Positions 8,291-18,443 are shown, counted from the first letter of the stretch. The stretch: 64,000 nt of DNA from Dyadobacter sp. 3J3 (GCF_009801115.1 NZ_VTOL01000008.1:345883-409882), one strand, 5' to 3'. Numbers and translations: made by a program. Notes: generated from the sequence alone by a model not told the origin.

Positions 8291-11200
8291 ATGAAACGAC
8301 CTATCTTAATTTTTACCATGCGTACCATGTTGGTCGCGGGCACCGTATTTTTTTGCCTCCCGGCAATGAATACCGCCAGGGCGGAACGTGTAAAGCAGAT
8401 TTCCAGGGTAGCAGAAATTGAAATTTCGGGTGTGATCACATCCAAGGAAGATGGAAGTCCGCTTCCTGGCGCATCCGTGATGGTGAAAGGAGATTTAAAC
8501 AGCGGAACCACGACTGACGAAAATGGAAAATTTCGTCTGAAAGCTTCCGAAAACAGTACGCTGATCATTAGTTTTATTGGTTATGTAACGCAGGAAACTC
8601 TGGTAGCCGGTAAAAGTATAATCAATGTTACGCTGGTAGCAGATCATAGACTGTTAAACGAAGTTGTGGTAACTGCTTTGGGTGTTACAAGAGAAAAAAA
8701 ATCACTTGGCTACTCGATACAGGAGGTAAAAGGAGCTGAACTTACCCGCAGCAACGAGCAAAACGTATTAAACTCACTTTCAGGAAAAGTGGCTGGCGTA
8801 CAAATCACGGCAGGTAGCGGCGCGGTTGGATCGGGCACGAGAATTGTTTTGAGGGGTAATAATTCCTTCGGAAATAACCAGCCCCTTTTTGTAGTTGATG
8901 GGGTTCCAATCAGCAATTTTTCAACCAATACTTCCTCAGGCGGTGGAGTGGATTATGGAAATGCTGTTGCTGAAATTGACCCAAACAATATCGCTTCCAT
9001 GTCGGTACTGAAAGGTGCAAATGCGGCAGCTCTATATGGTTATCAGGCAGCTAATGGTGTTATCCTGATTACGACTAAAAATGGAAAAGGTGCAGGTAAA
9101 GGTACTTCGGTAACTTATTCCGGCGGTTTTTCTTACGAGAAACCTTACATCCTTCCCAAGTACCAGAATTCATACGGACAAGGCGTATATGGAGAAGAGT
9201 ACATGTGGAAAAAAAATGGTAATGGCCAGACATATCAGGATTATGCAACCTCAACGGGTTTCTCATATAAGGACGGTCTAGGCAATGGTATCAACGATGG
9301 TGTGGATGAAAGCTGGGGACCAAGACTGGATGCCGGACTTCTTATTCCACAATATAACAGTCCACTGGATGCCAGCGGAAACCGTACCGCAACGCCCTGG
9401 GTTTCACATCCGAATAACGTAAAAGATTTCTTCCAGACTGGTTATACCATCGATAATTCGGTTGCGATTGCATCCAGTTCTGATGCAGGAGATACACGGT
9501 TGTCATTTGGTCAGCAGAAGCAAATTGGTACTATTCCAAACACAGATCAAAAACGTTACACAATCCAGCTGAACACAACGCAAAATATCACTAAAAGACT
9601 AAAAACGAACGCATTGATTAATTATGTTCGTACAGCAAATGACAATTTGGTTGGCCAGGGATATCATTCCAATAATCCTATGCAATCGATTGGTGGCTGG
9701 TTTGGCCGTCAGGTAGATATGGCCGATCTGAAAGCGCATTCCAATGACACTTTCGAAAATGGAATGCCTTACAATTGGAACAACAATTTCCATGACAACC
9801 CTTATTTCAATGTAAACAACAATACGCATTCACGCTATAAAGACCGCGTTTTCGGTAATGTCAGCGCCACTTACAAATTCGGCGAATGGCTTAGTGCCAT
9901 GACGAGAATCGGAACAGACTGGTCGGCTGAGCGCAGATTGGAAGTCATTCATAACAAGTCAAATGAAACATTGACAAGTATGGCTGACAAAACCTGGGGA
10001 GGTGGAAAATTCACTGAATCAAAATACAATATCAATGAAATAAATGCTGACCTTATTCTTACAGGACACGGTACAATCGCAAAAGACCTTACGCTAAGTT
10101 ACACAGCAGGAGCAAATTATCGTAACTACAATTACAATTACAGCTCACTTGGCGGATCTCAATTGACGGTTCCTGATCTGTTTACGATCAGCAATGCAAA
10201 AGGCAGCCCGACAACAGCTATGACAACAAACAAGTTGAGAACCAATAGTGTTTACGGACAAGCTTCATTGGGTTACAAAGATTATCTTTACCTGGATGTT
10301 ACTGCCAGAAACGACTGGAGTTCTACATTGCCAAGAGGAAACTGGTCATATTTTTATCCATCGGCGAGTCTTAGCTGGGTATTCACAAACGTGATTCCGG
10401 TTAACTCTGAAATTCTTAGTTTTGGTAAACTTCGCGCAAGCTGGGCGAGCGTTGGTAACGGAGGAAGTCCGTACCAATTACAATCTTCCTACATAGCGAA
10501 TGCTACGCCTTTCAACGGTACGACACTTTACAGTATTTCAAACATCTTGCCTCCGCTTAACCTGAGACCGGAAAAAGCAAAAAGTACAGAAGTTGGTTTT
10601 GAGCTGCAATTTCTGAACCGTCGTATTGGTCTGGATGCAACCTATTACAATAAAATCACAACCAACCAGATCATGCAGGTGAATATTTCCGGGGCTTCCG
10701 GATATAGCGCCATGCAGCTGAATGCAGGTGAAATTCAGAATAAGGGAATTGAGCTGCAATTGACAGCCGGAATCATTCGTAACCCGGGCGGCTTCAACTG
10801 GGATATCAGCGCCAACTGGGCCAAAAACAAAAGTATGGTCAACGAGCTTTATCAGGATCCAACCACAGGTCAGAAACTGGAAGCTTACACAATTACTTCG
10901 GTTTGGGGACTTACCGTGGATGCTGTTCCAGGCCAGGCCTATGGTGTCATGAGAGGATCAACCTTTGCCAGAGATGCTTCAACAGGCGCTATCATTGTGG
11001 GAAGCAACGGTTTGCCAACGTATAATTCTACACCAACGGCGGTAGGTAATGTAATGCCCGACTGGGTTGGAGGTGTTACCAACAGTTTTACCTACAAAAA
11101 TTTCAACTTCAACTTTTTGTTGGATATGAGAAAAGGTGGTGACGTTTTCAGCGTGACGCAGTGGTTTGGCTTGCAGTCGGGTGTGACAGCTCCAACGGTT

Positions 11201-11614
11201 GAAGGAGGTATCCGTGAAAATGGTCTGATTGTTGGACAAGACGTACTCAAAAACGAAAAAGTAACCCTTGCTGACGGAACGCCTAACACCATACGTGTTG
11301 GAGCAAGAGATTATTTCCAAAGCCTTTGGGGTGGCAGAGAAACTGCGATTGTTGACGGAAGTTTTGTAAAACTACGTCAGATTGAATTCGGCTATCAACT
11401 GCCATCTGCTTTTACTTCCAAATATCCATGGCGTAAAGGAGCAGGCATTTCCTTGTTCGCCCGGAACGTAGCGTTGCTTTACACTTCAAAAAGTAATGTA
11501 GCCCATATTGATCCTGAAACAGGATTTGGAGTAGGAAACGATGGGTTAGGAATTGAACAATACCAGATTCCTTCCAACAGAAGCATAGGCGTTAAATTAA
11601 ATGTGAAATTCTGA
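8291..11614 (+). CDS. SusC/RagA-family TonB-linked outer membrane transporter
   Basis: An 1107-residue transporter. The N-terminal export signal (about 1-32) is followed by a CarboxypepD_reg-like domain (about 45-125, ISGVITSKEDGSPLPGASVM), the SusC signature region LNEVVVTALGVTREKKSLGY, a plug domain (about 130-270, FVVDGVPISNF) and a 22-strand-type barrel to the C-terminus. SusC proteins form outer-membrane complexes with SusD lipoproteins and import oligosaccharides or, for RagA types, peptides. The SusD gene begins 5 bases after this stop. No glycosidases are adjacent; the next gene is a secreted M1 peptidase, which favours peptides, weakly. Confidence 0.93.
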   Translation: MKRPILIFTMRTMLVAGTVFFCLPAMNTARAERVKQISRVAEIEISGVITSKEDGSPLPGASVMVKGDLNSGTTTDENGKFRLKASENSTLIISFIGYVTQETLVAGKSIINVTLVADHRLLNEVVVTALGVTREKKSLGYSIQEVKGAELTRSNEQNVLNSLSGKVAGVQITAGSGAVGSGTRIVLRGNNSFGNNQPLFVVDGVPISNFSTNTSSGGGVDYGNAVAEIDPNNIASMSVLKGANAAALYGYQAANGVILITTKNGKGAGKGTSVTYSGGFSYEKPYILPKYQNSYGQGVYGEEYMWKKNGNGQTYQDYATSTGFSYKDGLGNGINDGVDESWGPRLDAGLLIPQYNSPLDASGNRTATPWVSHPNNVKDFFQTGYTIDNSVAIASSSDAGDTRLSFGQQKQIGTIPNTDQKRYTIQLNTTQNITKRLKTNALINYVRTANDNLVGQGYHSNNPMQSIGGWFGRQVDMADLKAHSNDTFENGMPYNWNNNFHDNPYFNVNNNTHSRYKDRVFGNVSATYKFGEWLSAMTRIGTDWSAERRLEVIHNKSNETLTSMADKTWGGGKFTESKYNINEINADLILTGHGTIAKDLTLSYTAGANYRNYNYNYSSLGGSQLTVPDLFTISNAKGSPTTAMTTNKLRTNSVYGQASLGYKDYLYLDVTARNDWSSTLPRGNWSYFYPSASLSWVFTNVIPVNSEILSFGKLRASWASVGNGGSPYQLQSSYIANATPFNGTTLYSISNILPPLNLRPEKAKSTEVGFELQFLNRRIGLDATYYNKITTNQIMQVNISGASGYSAMQLNAGEIQNKGIELQLTAGIIRNPGGFNWDISANWAKNKSMVNELYQDPTTGQKLEAYTITSVWGLTVDAVPGQAYGVMRGSTFARDASTGAIIVGSNGLPTYNSTPTAVGNVMPDWVGGVTNSFTYKNFNFNFLLDMRKGGDVFSVTQWFGLQSGVTAPTVEGGIRENGLIVGQDVLKNEKVTLADGTPNTIRVGARDYFQSLWGGRETAIVDGSFVKLRQIEFGYQLPSAFTSKYPWRKGAGISLFARNVALLYTSKSNVAHIDPETGFGVGNDGLGIEQYQIPSNRSIGVKLNVKF

Positions 11615-11619
11615 TCATT

Positions 11620-13080
11620 ATGAAAAATATAACAACCTGTTTACTAATCCTCATTTTCCTGGCATTTACCGGACAGTCTTGTACCGACGATTTCGAGGAA
11701 ATAAATACAAATCCCAATAGTCCTGTTCAAGCCCCTATTACCAACGTGCTGGGTTACGTGCTTACCGATTTCAACATGAATTATTTTGGTGTCATCGGTG
11801 ATATGAACGAGCCTTCCACGTACGCAGGTCAGTTGGGAAAACTGCAATACATTGATGATTCCAGGTATATGTTTACCTCCACAAACATCAATACGCTTTG
11901 GACTGTCATTTACCGCGACTTGAAAAATGCCCAGGCGATCATTGACCAGGCTGATAAAACCGGTTCAAAAAACATGAAAGCAACGGGTTTGACCTTGCAG
12001 GCTTTTATTTTGCAGATTGCAACTGACCGCTGGAGAGATGTTCCGTTTACTGAAGCTTTTAAAGGTGATGCCGGTTTTATCACACCAAAATATGATACAC
12101 AGGAAACCATTTATCCTGCCATTATTACACAGTTAAAAACAGCAGCAGATTTGTTCGCAGCTGGCGGTACGGATGTTTTGGGAGAAGGTGATTTGCTATA
12201 CGGAGGCGACGTGAAAAAATGGCAAAAACTTTGCAATTCACTGCGACTTCGTGTTGCGATTAGAATTTCAAATGTTAGCCCGGCCACTGCCAAGCCTATC
12301 ATAGAAGAGATTGCGTCAGCGCCAACCACTTATCCGATACTTGCCGCTAATACTGACAATGCTTTGTTAAAGTGGACAGGATCAAGCCCTTATATTGAAC
12401 CTTGGAACTCAAACTTTATGACGCGTGACGACCACGGTCCAAGTAATATTCTGATCAATTCTCTTAAACAGCTAAAAGATCCACGTTTGGCAGTTTATGC
12501 CAAACCGGCACCAGTTGATGGCGAATACAGAGGTGTGGAAATTGGCCCGCCAACTTCTCCTGTAATATCCAATTATTCAAGAATCGGCGTTAAATTTCGT
12601 GAAGATCCAACAGGATTTTCTCCTATGATGCGATATAGCGAAGTGCTTTTCATCCTGGCCGAGGCTAAGCAAAAGGGCTGGAATTCAGGTTCAAGCACTG
12701 CCGAAACTTTGTACAATGCAGGCGTAACGGCTTCTTTGAATGAAAACGGAATTACAGACGGAACGGTGATCAGCACTTATCTTGCCGGTTCGGATGTGAA
12801 ATGGGATAACACAACAACAAAATTGTATACACAAAAATGGCTGTCTCTTTACAAAAACGGAAACGAAGCATGGGCGGAATCCAGACGTACCGACATTCCT
12901 CTGATGCCCGCTGCGACAGGATCACCCTTCACGGGACATACCCGCCCGCCGTTCCGCTACCCTTATCCGCCAACTGAAACCACATTAAATGCGGGTAACA
13001 GTGCGTCATTTATCGCAGAAATAAAAGATAATTTCTGGGGTAAAAAAATGTGGTGGGATACACGTACAGTTACCAATTAA
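11620..13080 (+). CDS. SusD/RagB-like outer membrane nutrient-binding lipoprotein
   Basis: A 486-residue lipoprotein with signal MKNITTCLLILIFLAFTGQSC (lipobox Cys21), followed by the SusD-typical DDFEEINTNPN stretch. Helical TPR-like SusD segments run through about 50-330, including MRYSEVLFILAEAKQKGW, the conserved SusD segment. It fits the SusD-like_2 subgroup. It acts as the lid of the SusC barrel and captures ligand at the cell surface. It is translationally close to susC (5-base gap), and the operon ends at a strong terminator 20 bases downstream, which separates it from the M1 peptidase gene. Confidence 0.92.
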   Translation: MKNITTCLLILIFLAFTGQSCTDDFEEINTNPNSPVQAPITNVLGYVLTDFNMNYFGVIGDMNEPSTYAGQLGKLQYIDDSRYMFTSTNINTLWTVIYRDLKNAQAIIDQADKTGSKNMKATGLTLQAFILQIATDRWRDVPFTEAFKGDAGFITPKYDTQETIYPAIITQLKTAADLFAAGGTDVLGEGDLLYGGDVKKWQKLCNSLRLRVAIRISNVSPATAKPIIEEIASAPTTYPILAANTDNALLKWTGSSPYIEPWNSNFMTRDDHGPSNILINSLKQLKDPRLAVYAKPAPVDGEYRGVEIGPPTSPVISNYSRIGVKFREDPTGFSPMMRYSEVLFILAEAKQKGWNSGSSTAETLYNAGVTASLNENGITDGTVISTYLAGSDVKWDNTTTKLYTQKWLSLYKNGNEAWAESRRTDIPLMPAATGSPFTGHTRPPFRYPYPPTETTLNAGNSASFIAEIKDNFWGKKMWWDTRTVTN

Positions 13081-13100
13081 CAGATTTATTCTACATTAAA

Positions 13101-13147
13101 AAAGGGACAATATCGAAAGCGAAAGCCGGATATTGTCTCTTTTTTTT
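13101..13147 (+). terminator. Rho-independent terminator of the SusC/SusD operon
   Basis: The stem arms GACAATATC (13106-13114) and GATATTGTC (13129-13137) enclose a 14-base loop and extend by A-T pairs. They are followed by a run of eight T residues. Position right after the SusD stop fits operon termination. Confidence 0.85.
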
Positions 13148-13237
13148 GTTTGAAATTCAACTTAAATTATGAAGTGATTTTTTACATTAAATCGCTATCT
13201 TCGATTGCCAACTTTTTTAATTTGCCTGAAAATATTT

Positions 13238-15223
13238 ATGAAGTCTTTTCTTTTATCCTTTTGTCTTTTTCTATCGTATTTGTCTGTTTCCGCTCAATTG
13301 GCCGAAAAGCCAAAAACAAAATACAAAGCATCAGAACTGTTTTCGGTATCATCGTTTTTGCCTTTGGGAAATTCTTATCGACTGGCAACGGGTGAACCTG
13401 GACCGGATTACTGGCAAAATCAGGCAGACTATAAAATTGACGTATCACTGGATGATAAAACTGAGATAATCTCAGGCATAGAAACGATCACATACTACAA
13501 TAACAGTCCCCGGGAATTAAATTTCCTGTGGCTGCAAATGGATCAAAATGTTTATAAAAAGCATTCGAAAGGACTTGATTCCAAATTGTTTCTCAGCAGC
13601 AATGAAGACCCGAGAGTTGAAGGCGGTTTTACCATTGAATCAATTCTTTTAAATAATCGTGACAAGGCGACTTTTACTATACATGATACGAGAATGCGTA
13701 TTGAATTAGCGGAACCGCTTGCTTCCGGGAAAAAGATTTCATTCCAAATTGAATACAATTATAAGTTTCCCAGAAATTTCAAAAATGCTGATTTTAATGT
13801 AAACAGAACGGATATTATGCCAACTAAAAATGGAAATATCTATTCAGTTGCACAGTGGTATCCGCGTCTTTGTGTACTCGATGACGTGACAGGCTGGAAC
13901 ACGCTTCCGTATTTAGGCAATGGAGAATTTTACCTCGAATATGGAAATTTTGATGTTAATATAACACTTCCGTCGGCATACATTGTTGAAGCGTCAGGTG
14001 ATCTTTTGAATGCCGAAGAAGTATTAACAAACGTCCAATTGGAACGTTGGAAAAAAGCAAAATCTTCGTCCGAAAAAGTATCTATTAGGACTGCGGAAGA
14101 AGTCACAGATCCTGCATCCAGACCTTCAAAGGCATTTTGTACCTGGAAATTCAAATTAAATTCCGCCAGGGATTTTGCCTGGACAGCTTCAAAATCATTC
14201 GTTTGGGAAGGACAGGAAATTGTTTTAGCCAGCGGCAAAAAAGTCTTAGGAAGTTCGCTCTATCCGGTTGAATCCAAGCTGAGCGATAGTTGGGAGCGTT
14301 CCGGTGAATATATCAAATTCACCTTGCAGTATTTTTCAAAAATGTGGTATGAATATCCATATAACAAAGCCGTAAATGTTGCTTCCAATCTGGATGGAAT
14401 GGAGTATCCAGGACTGGTTTTTTGTGCCGCAAAAGACAAGGGGAATATGTACTGGGCGGTTGTCAATCATGAACTTGGCCATACCTGGTTTCCGATGATC
14501 GTAGGCAGCAACGAGCGGAAACATGCCTGGATGGACGAAGGATTTAATGCTTTTATGGATAACCTGGCGACCAAAAATTTCAATGGCGGAGAATTTCCAG
14601 GTTACCCCGAAATTGATGTTCCCGTAAAAGCATTGTTTGCAGATTCCCTGGCCCCGATCATGACCCGGCCCGATGTCATTCCAGGAAATCAGGTTTATAC
14701 AATTCAATATCAAAAAGTAGCTTATTTACTTACACTGCTCAGAGAACAGATTTTAGGGAAGGATCAGTTTGATCCTGCCTTCCGGAAATATATCAGCGAC
14801 TGGGCCTGGAAACATCCAACGCCCCAGGATTTTTTCAGCAGTATCAACAATTCAACGGGTGAAGACCTGAACTGGTTTTGGAAATCCATGTTTTTGGAAA
14901 ATTACAAACTTGACCAGAAAATAACCCGCGTTGTAAATCCTCAAACAGGAAAATCAAAGAAAGCGCTGATCACGATTGAAAATATGGAAAAGGCAGTTAT
15001 GCCATTATTCGTAGATATTACTTTTGAAAACGGAGCGAAAGAATCACACCATTTTCCGGTAGAAATCTGGCTACAAGGTGCCTCCTATTCCTTCTCTCCT
15101 GATTCAGAAGGGGCAATCAGCAAGGTTGTTATTGATCAAAAAAATGTATTTCCGGATGTGAGAAATGATAATAATATTTGGGAAATCAATGCATTAAATC
15201 CCAAACATAAAATCAGAAAATAA
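13238..15223 (+). CDS. Secreted M1-family zinc metallopeptidase
   Basis: I choose ATG 13238 (661 residues) because it opens a signal peptide, MKSFLLSFCLFLSYLSVSAQ; the frame is open from 13205. Residues about 55-230 form the beta-rich M1 N-terminal domain, and the catalytic domain carries HELGH (His411, Glu412, His415) and a third zinc ligand Glu434 in WMDEGF, giving exact HExxH-x18-E spacing. M1 enzymes are aminopeptidases; the GxMEN-type exopeptidase motif is represented by DGMEYPG. The protein is probably periplasmic or surface-exposed. It follows the SusCD terminator, so it has its own promoter, and it may process peptides for that transporter. A paralogue lies at 19989-21863 on the other strand. 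Confidence 0.88.
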   Translation: MKSFLLSFCLFLSYLSVSAQLAEKPKTKYKASELFSVSSFLPLGNSYRLATGEPGPDYWQNQADYKIDVSLDDKTEIISGIETITYYNNSPRELNFLWLQMDQNVYKKHSKGLDSKLFLSSNEDPRVEGGFTIESILLNNRDKATFTIHDTRMRIELAEPLASGKKISFQIEYNYKFPRNFKNADFNVNRTDIMPTKNGNIYSVAQWYPRLCVLDDVTGWNTLPYLGNGEFYLEYGNFDVNITLPSAYIVEASGDLLNAEEVLTNVQLERWKKAKSSSEKVSIRTAEEVTDPASRPSKAFCTWKFKLNSARDFAWTASKSFVWEGQEIVLASGKKVLGSSLYPVESKLSDSWERSGEYIKFTLQYFSKMWYEYPYNKAVNVASNLDGMEYPGLVFCAAKDKGNMYWAVVNHELGHTWFPMIVGSNERKHAWMDEGFNAFMDNLATKNFNGGEFPGYPEIDVPVKALFADSLAPIMTRPDVIPGNQVYTIQYQKVAYLLTLLREQILGKDQFDPAFRKYISDWAWKHPTPQDFFSSINNSTGEDLNWFWKSMFLENYKLDQKITRVVNPQTGKSKKALITIENMEKAVMPLFVDITFENGAKESHHFPVEIWLQGASYSFSPDSEGAISKVVIDQKNVFPDVRNDNNIWEINALNPKHKIRK

Positions 15224-15289
15224 CATCGCAAAAACCTTATTTCACGAATTGCTTCACTCTCGTATACCGATTCCGCAGCTAATCAAGTT

Positions 15290-16026
15290 TTGTTTTACAA
15301 TTCTGACCTTCAACAGATTAGCCGTTTCGTGCGGATCATTTTTTGTATCATAAAGTACCTCGTAACCGTGTTGGATTTAATTATTCATATATTTAAAATC
15401 ACGACCTAAAACACCCTCTACTTTTGGTAAACGTGGGCTGCCCAAATACGTGTGTTATTAAAAAAAGTCCTCTCGTCTTTCTAATTTTTTACCTCTATTA
15501 TCAAGCAGGTTTTCCCCCTGAACTGACAACGGAATTGCTGTGCCTGCAAGGGAAAGAATTGTGGAAGCTATATCAATATTAAGAGCAATTTGATTTCTTT
15601 CCGTCGCTACAACCGATACGCCGGTGGATTTCCGTCCAGCGCATGTGCAGATTTAAAACTTACAGACAGACAAAATGGTCCTTTTCCTCCAAATTCACCC
15701 TAAAACCGATGGATGTCCTTTCCCACACTATCGGTATAGTGTACAATTTTTCCGCTACTATTTTTAAGCTCATAAACAGGTTGTCCACTTCTTTCAGCAG
15801 CACAGTAATTAAAAAGTGTATCTGAAATATTTTTAGACCCAATACCAAATTTGCCGACCAATCCGATTTCATAACCGGCCTTTTTCAGTAATGCAGGATA
15901 GGTTTTGGCAAGTGCCTGCTTGATGAAATCGGTATCAAAATCATTGATCTTATGACGGGATTCGTATTTACCACTCAAAATACTGGCCCGGCTTACGGAA
16001 CAAATGGATGTTGCAACATACGCTTT
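15290..16026 (-). pseudogene. Decayed sulfatase (arylsulfatase-like) gene
   Basis: Several minus-strand segments in different frames still read as a sulfatase. 16026-15700 includes SICSVSRASILSGKY (the Cys-x-Ser-x-Arg modification motif region) and KTYPALLKKAGYEIGLVGKFG. About 15641-15460 reads AGRKSTGVSVVATERNQIALNIDIASTILSLAGTAIP, here split: AGRKSTGVSVV then NQIALNIDIASTILSLAG. About 15440-15400 reads LPKVEGVLGRDFKYMNN. About 15365-15310 reads YEVLYDTKNDPHETANLL, the usual C-terminal sulfatase signature. Stops and frameshifts separate these blocks, much of the middle is missing, and a stop precedes the first block, so the N-terminal metal-binding motif is gone. No functional product is expected. 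Confidence 0.8.
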
Positions 16027-16089
16027 TTAAAAAAGAATTTCACCCCCGAAGTGATAGAGCGAAGCTACTTTATACAGTAATTCTTCTTT

Positions 16090-16569
16090 TCAGCGATGAA
16101 TAATAAACCTGACTCTGGTTTCTTCTGAAATCCTGGGAATTACAGCATAAAAAGGTACTTCTGATTCATTCGCAGTCCCGTCTATATTTACTTTATACTG
16201 GACATCAAAATATATTTCATTGGAAATACAATGGCTTTTTATGCTTTGCTTAACAACGGAACCCGGCATCGGTGTATGAATTCGCCCGACAAGTAAAGTC
16301 TGATTTGAAAAATTCACCTTTTGCGGCGTGTCCACTATATACTTTTTATAATCTGCATCGGTTTTAATGACTAGTGTTACCAGGCTGTCCTTGGGATTAA
16401 TAATACTTTGAAAATGCCTGATACTTTCTCCTGTCTCATAGTCCATAAATCCATCCTCACAAACGTATACATAAGGCTCAGTTGGTTTACAGTTCCAAAG
16501 CAGTATTAAAATCAAAAATGGCAACTTCAACACCAGGTGTCTAATCAAAAGTCTACCGAAACTTTTCAT
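16090..16569 (-). CDS. Hypothetical small lipoprotein
   Basis: A 159-residue protein with a long hydrophobic N-terminus ending in a lipobox-like LILLWNC (Cys27), so probably exported and lipidated. The mature part is beta-rich and polar, with YVCEDGFMDYETGES near residues 34-48 and RISEETRVRFIIHR at the end. I recognise no family. It stands alone between the sulfatase pseudogene and the GlxA-like regulator gene, all on the minus strand, with 226 bases of non-coding sequence upstream. Function unknown. Confidence 0.55.
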   Translation of the reverse strand: MKSFGRLLIRHLVLKLPFLILILLWNCKPTEPYVYVCEDGFMDYETGESIRHFQSIINPKDSLVTLVIKTDADYKKYIVDTPQKVNFSNQTLLVGRIHTPMPGSVVKQSIKSHCISNEIYFDVQYKVNIDGTANESEVPFYAVIPRISEETRVRFIIHR

Positions 16570-16795
16570 AAAAATTAATCTTTAACGGTTTCTAATGAAA
16601 ATTGAGAATGGCCAAAAAAGCGCAGACACAATGGCGCGATTCCAGTTTGGCTTGGACTTTAAAGATTCTTTGCTACAATACCACAAAAGTATAATTCCGG
16701 ATAATACTAATAATGAATTCATAATTTATGGCTAATATTTATGCGTAAAATTCAAGAAAATATATGTTTTTTTTAGATAAAAGTCAAATTTCATG

Positions 16796-17776
16796 CTAAA
16801 TTAAAACAGATTCCCTTGTATATCTTGCCTTATAATCCAGCGGAGAAAGCCCTGTTATTTTTCGAAATACTTCCCGGAAAGCCTTATCGTCGGAATAGCC
16901 CACTTCATCCATTACCTCAAAAATACTTTTTCTTCCTTTTTCGAGCGTTTTTTTTGCAACTTCTATTTTCACTCTCTGCAAATATTCCACCGGAGTATTG
17001 CCCACGGCTTTAAAAAAACGCCTGTCGAAATTCCTTCTGCTGATTGCCAGCTTAAATGCCAGATCGCCGAAAGAGATTTTTTCTTTCAGATTTTCTTCAA
17101 TATAATTTTGAGCCTTACAAACGATTTCATCGCCGTGGTTTTTCTGCGCCTGAAAGATAAAAAAGGGCGATTGAGAATTTCTTTCCATATCAATCTGAAA
17201 AACCTTGGAACAGAAAATTGCAGTTGACCGGTCAAAATATTTTTCGACCAGAAAAAGCATCAAGTTCAAAAAAGAATACGCACCTCCGTTCGTATAAATA
17301 CCAGGTTCAACGGTGAGCAATTTATCAGGCTGAAGATTCACTTTTGGGAAAAGCCGTTTGAAATCATCAGCTGCGTTCCAATGCGTAGAACAGTTTTTCC
17401 CATCCAGTAAACCCGTCGCCGCCAGCAAAAAAGCACCCGTGCAGATACTTGCGATTTCAGCACCGTTTTTGTATTGATCCCTAATCCAGTCAATAAGCAT
17501 ATCATTTCTCCGGATAACCTGATCGTATTCATGAGAAACCGATGGAATAATTACAAGATCGGTTTTCTTGATATCTTTAATATTGACGGGATGAATAGAA
17601 AAGAAACCGGCATCCAGTTTCAGTTCCGATATAAACCCGGCGATACGAATTTGCATCATGGGCTTATTTCCATTCTTTTGCCAGTATCCGTCCGCACGGT
17701 TAAGAATTTGAAATGCGCCGGTAACACTGCTCAGATTAGCATAACCCTCGGGAACAACAATCGTAACTTGTTTCAT
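16796..17776 (-). CDS. GlxA-like transcriptional regulator (DJ-1/PfpI + AraC HTH)
   Basis: I choose ATG 17774-17776 (326 residues) rather than the TTG at 17815, because MKQVTIVVPEGYANLSSV is the usual start of the DJ-1/PfpI domain. That domain spans about 1-190 and includes the nucleophile-elbow-like EIASICTGAFLLAATGLL. The C-terminal AraC domain (about 215-325) has two HTH units, the first with FGDLAFKLAISRRNFDRRF and the second ending in GYSDDKAFREVFRKITGLSPLDYK. The family regulates diverse catabolic or stress genes. It is divergent from two tandem SRPBCC genes across about 130 bases, which makes them likely targets. Confidence 0.88.
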   Translation of the reverse strand: MKQVTIVVPEGYANLSSVTGAFQILNRADGYWQKNGNKPMMQIRIAGFISELKLDAGFFSIHPVNIKDIKKTDLVIIPSVSHEYDQVIRRNDMLIDWIRDQYKNGAEIASICTGAFLLAATGLLDGKNCSTHWNAADDFKRLFPKVNLQPDKLLTVEPGIYTNGGAYSFLNLMLFLVEKYFDRSTAIFCSKVFQIDMERNSQSPFFIFQAQKNHGDEIVCKAQNYIEENLKEKISFGDLAFKLAISRRNFDRRFFKAVGNTPVEYLQRVKIEVAKKTLEKGRKSIFEVMDEVGYSDDKAFREVFRKITGLSPLDYKARYTRESVLI

Positions 17777-17868
17777 CGCAGTTTTCTTACAAATATAGAA
17801 ATTCAAATTGTCCAAATCAACCCGCTAGAAAGTCCATTTTACCCCCTAACGATTTGATATATAGACAA

Positions 17869-17876
17869 TATATTTG
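17869..17876 (+). promoter_or_regulatory. TATATTTG, Bacteroidota -7 promoter box
   Basis: This is an exact match to TAnnTTTG, 31 bases before the chosen ATG (17908) of the first SRPBCC gene. No TTG sits at the ideal upstream distance (a TTTG at 17853-17856 is closer than usual). It supports the start at 17908 rather than the in-frame ATG at 17854, which would lie upstream of the transcription start. Confidence 0.4.
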
Positions 17877-17907
17877 TGATACCGATAACCTTTTAAATCT
17901 CAAAAAA

Positions 17908-18390
17908 ATGGCTTCACCAGATTTCACGATAACCTTAACAGTTGACCAATCTCTAAAAGATGCTTTCAAAGCAATCACAAATGTTCGTGGGTGGTGGTCA
18001 GAAGAAATTGAAGGAGATACGGAAAAACTCAATGATGAGTTTAGCTACCATTTCGAAGACGTACATATTTGCAAAATGAAGTTAATCGAAGTGATCCCTG
18101 ATAAAAAAATGGTTTGGCTGGTTTTGGAAAACTATTTCAAGTTTACCACAGATAAAAGTGAATGGACAGGCAACAAAATCATTTTTGTTCTTAGTGTAAA
18201 AGACGGAAAAACACAAATCAAGTTTACACAATTAGGTTTGGTACCTGACTATGAGTGCTTTGAAATCTGCCAAAATGCATGGACACAATATATTATGCAT
18301 AGTTTAGCGGATCTGATTTCCAAAGGCAAAGGCCAGCCTAACGCCAGTGGAAAACCGACAACCAAAGATGAAGAAAGGCTTCGTGCATGA
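17908..18390 (+). CDS. SRPBCC/AHSA1-like domain protein, copy 1
   Basis: A 160-residue protein starting at ATG 17908 (MASPDFTITL). It has the helix-grip fold pattern of AHSA1/START-like proteins: an N-terminal strand, the VRGWWSEEI region about residues 27-35, central strands with KMVWLV, and a long C-terminal helix (NAWTQYIMHSLADLI). Such domains bind hydrophobic ligands or act as Hsp90-activator-like folds; no specific ligand can be named. It is the first of two adjacent related genes and lies divergent from a GlxA-like regulator. The last coding bases and the open frame of the next gene overlap. Confidence 0.8.
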   Translation: MASPDFTITLTVDQSLKDAFKAITNVRGWWSEEIEGDTEKLNDEFSYHFEDVHICKMKLIEVIPDKKMVWLVLENYFKFTTDKSEWTGNKIIFVLSVKDGKTQIKFTQLGLVPDYECFEICQNAWTQYIMHSLADLISKGKGQPNASGKPTTKDEERLRA

Positions 18391-18443
18391 TGGAACTAAG
18401 TAATATTTTCGTAATAATCAGATACTGTCTTAAAATATTTCTC

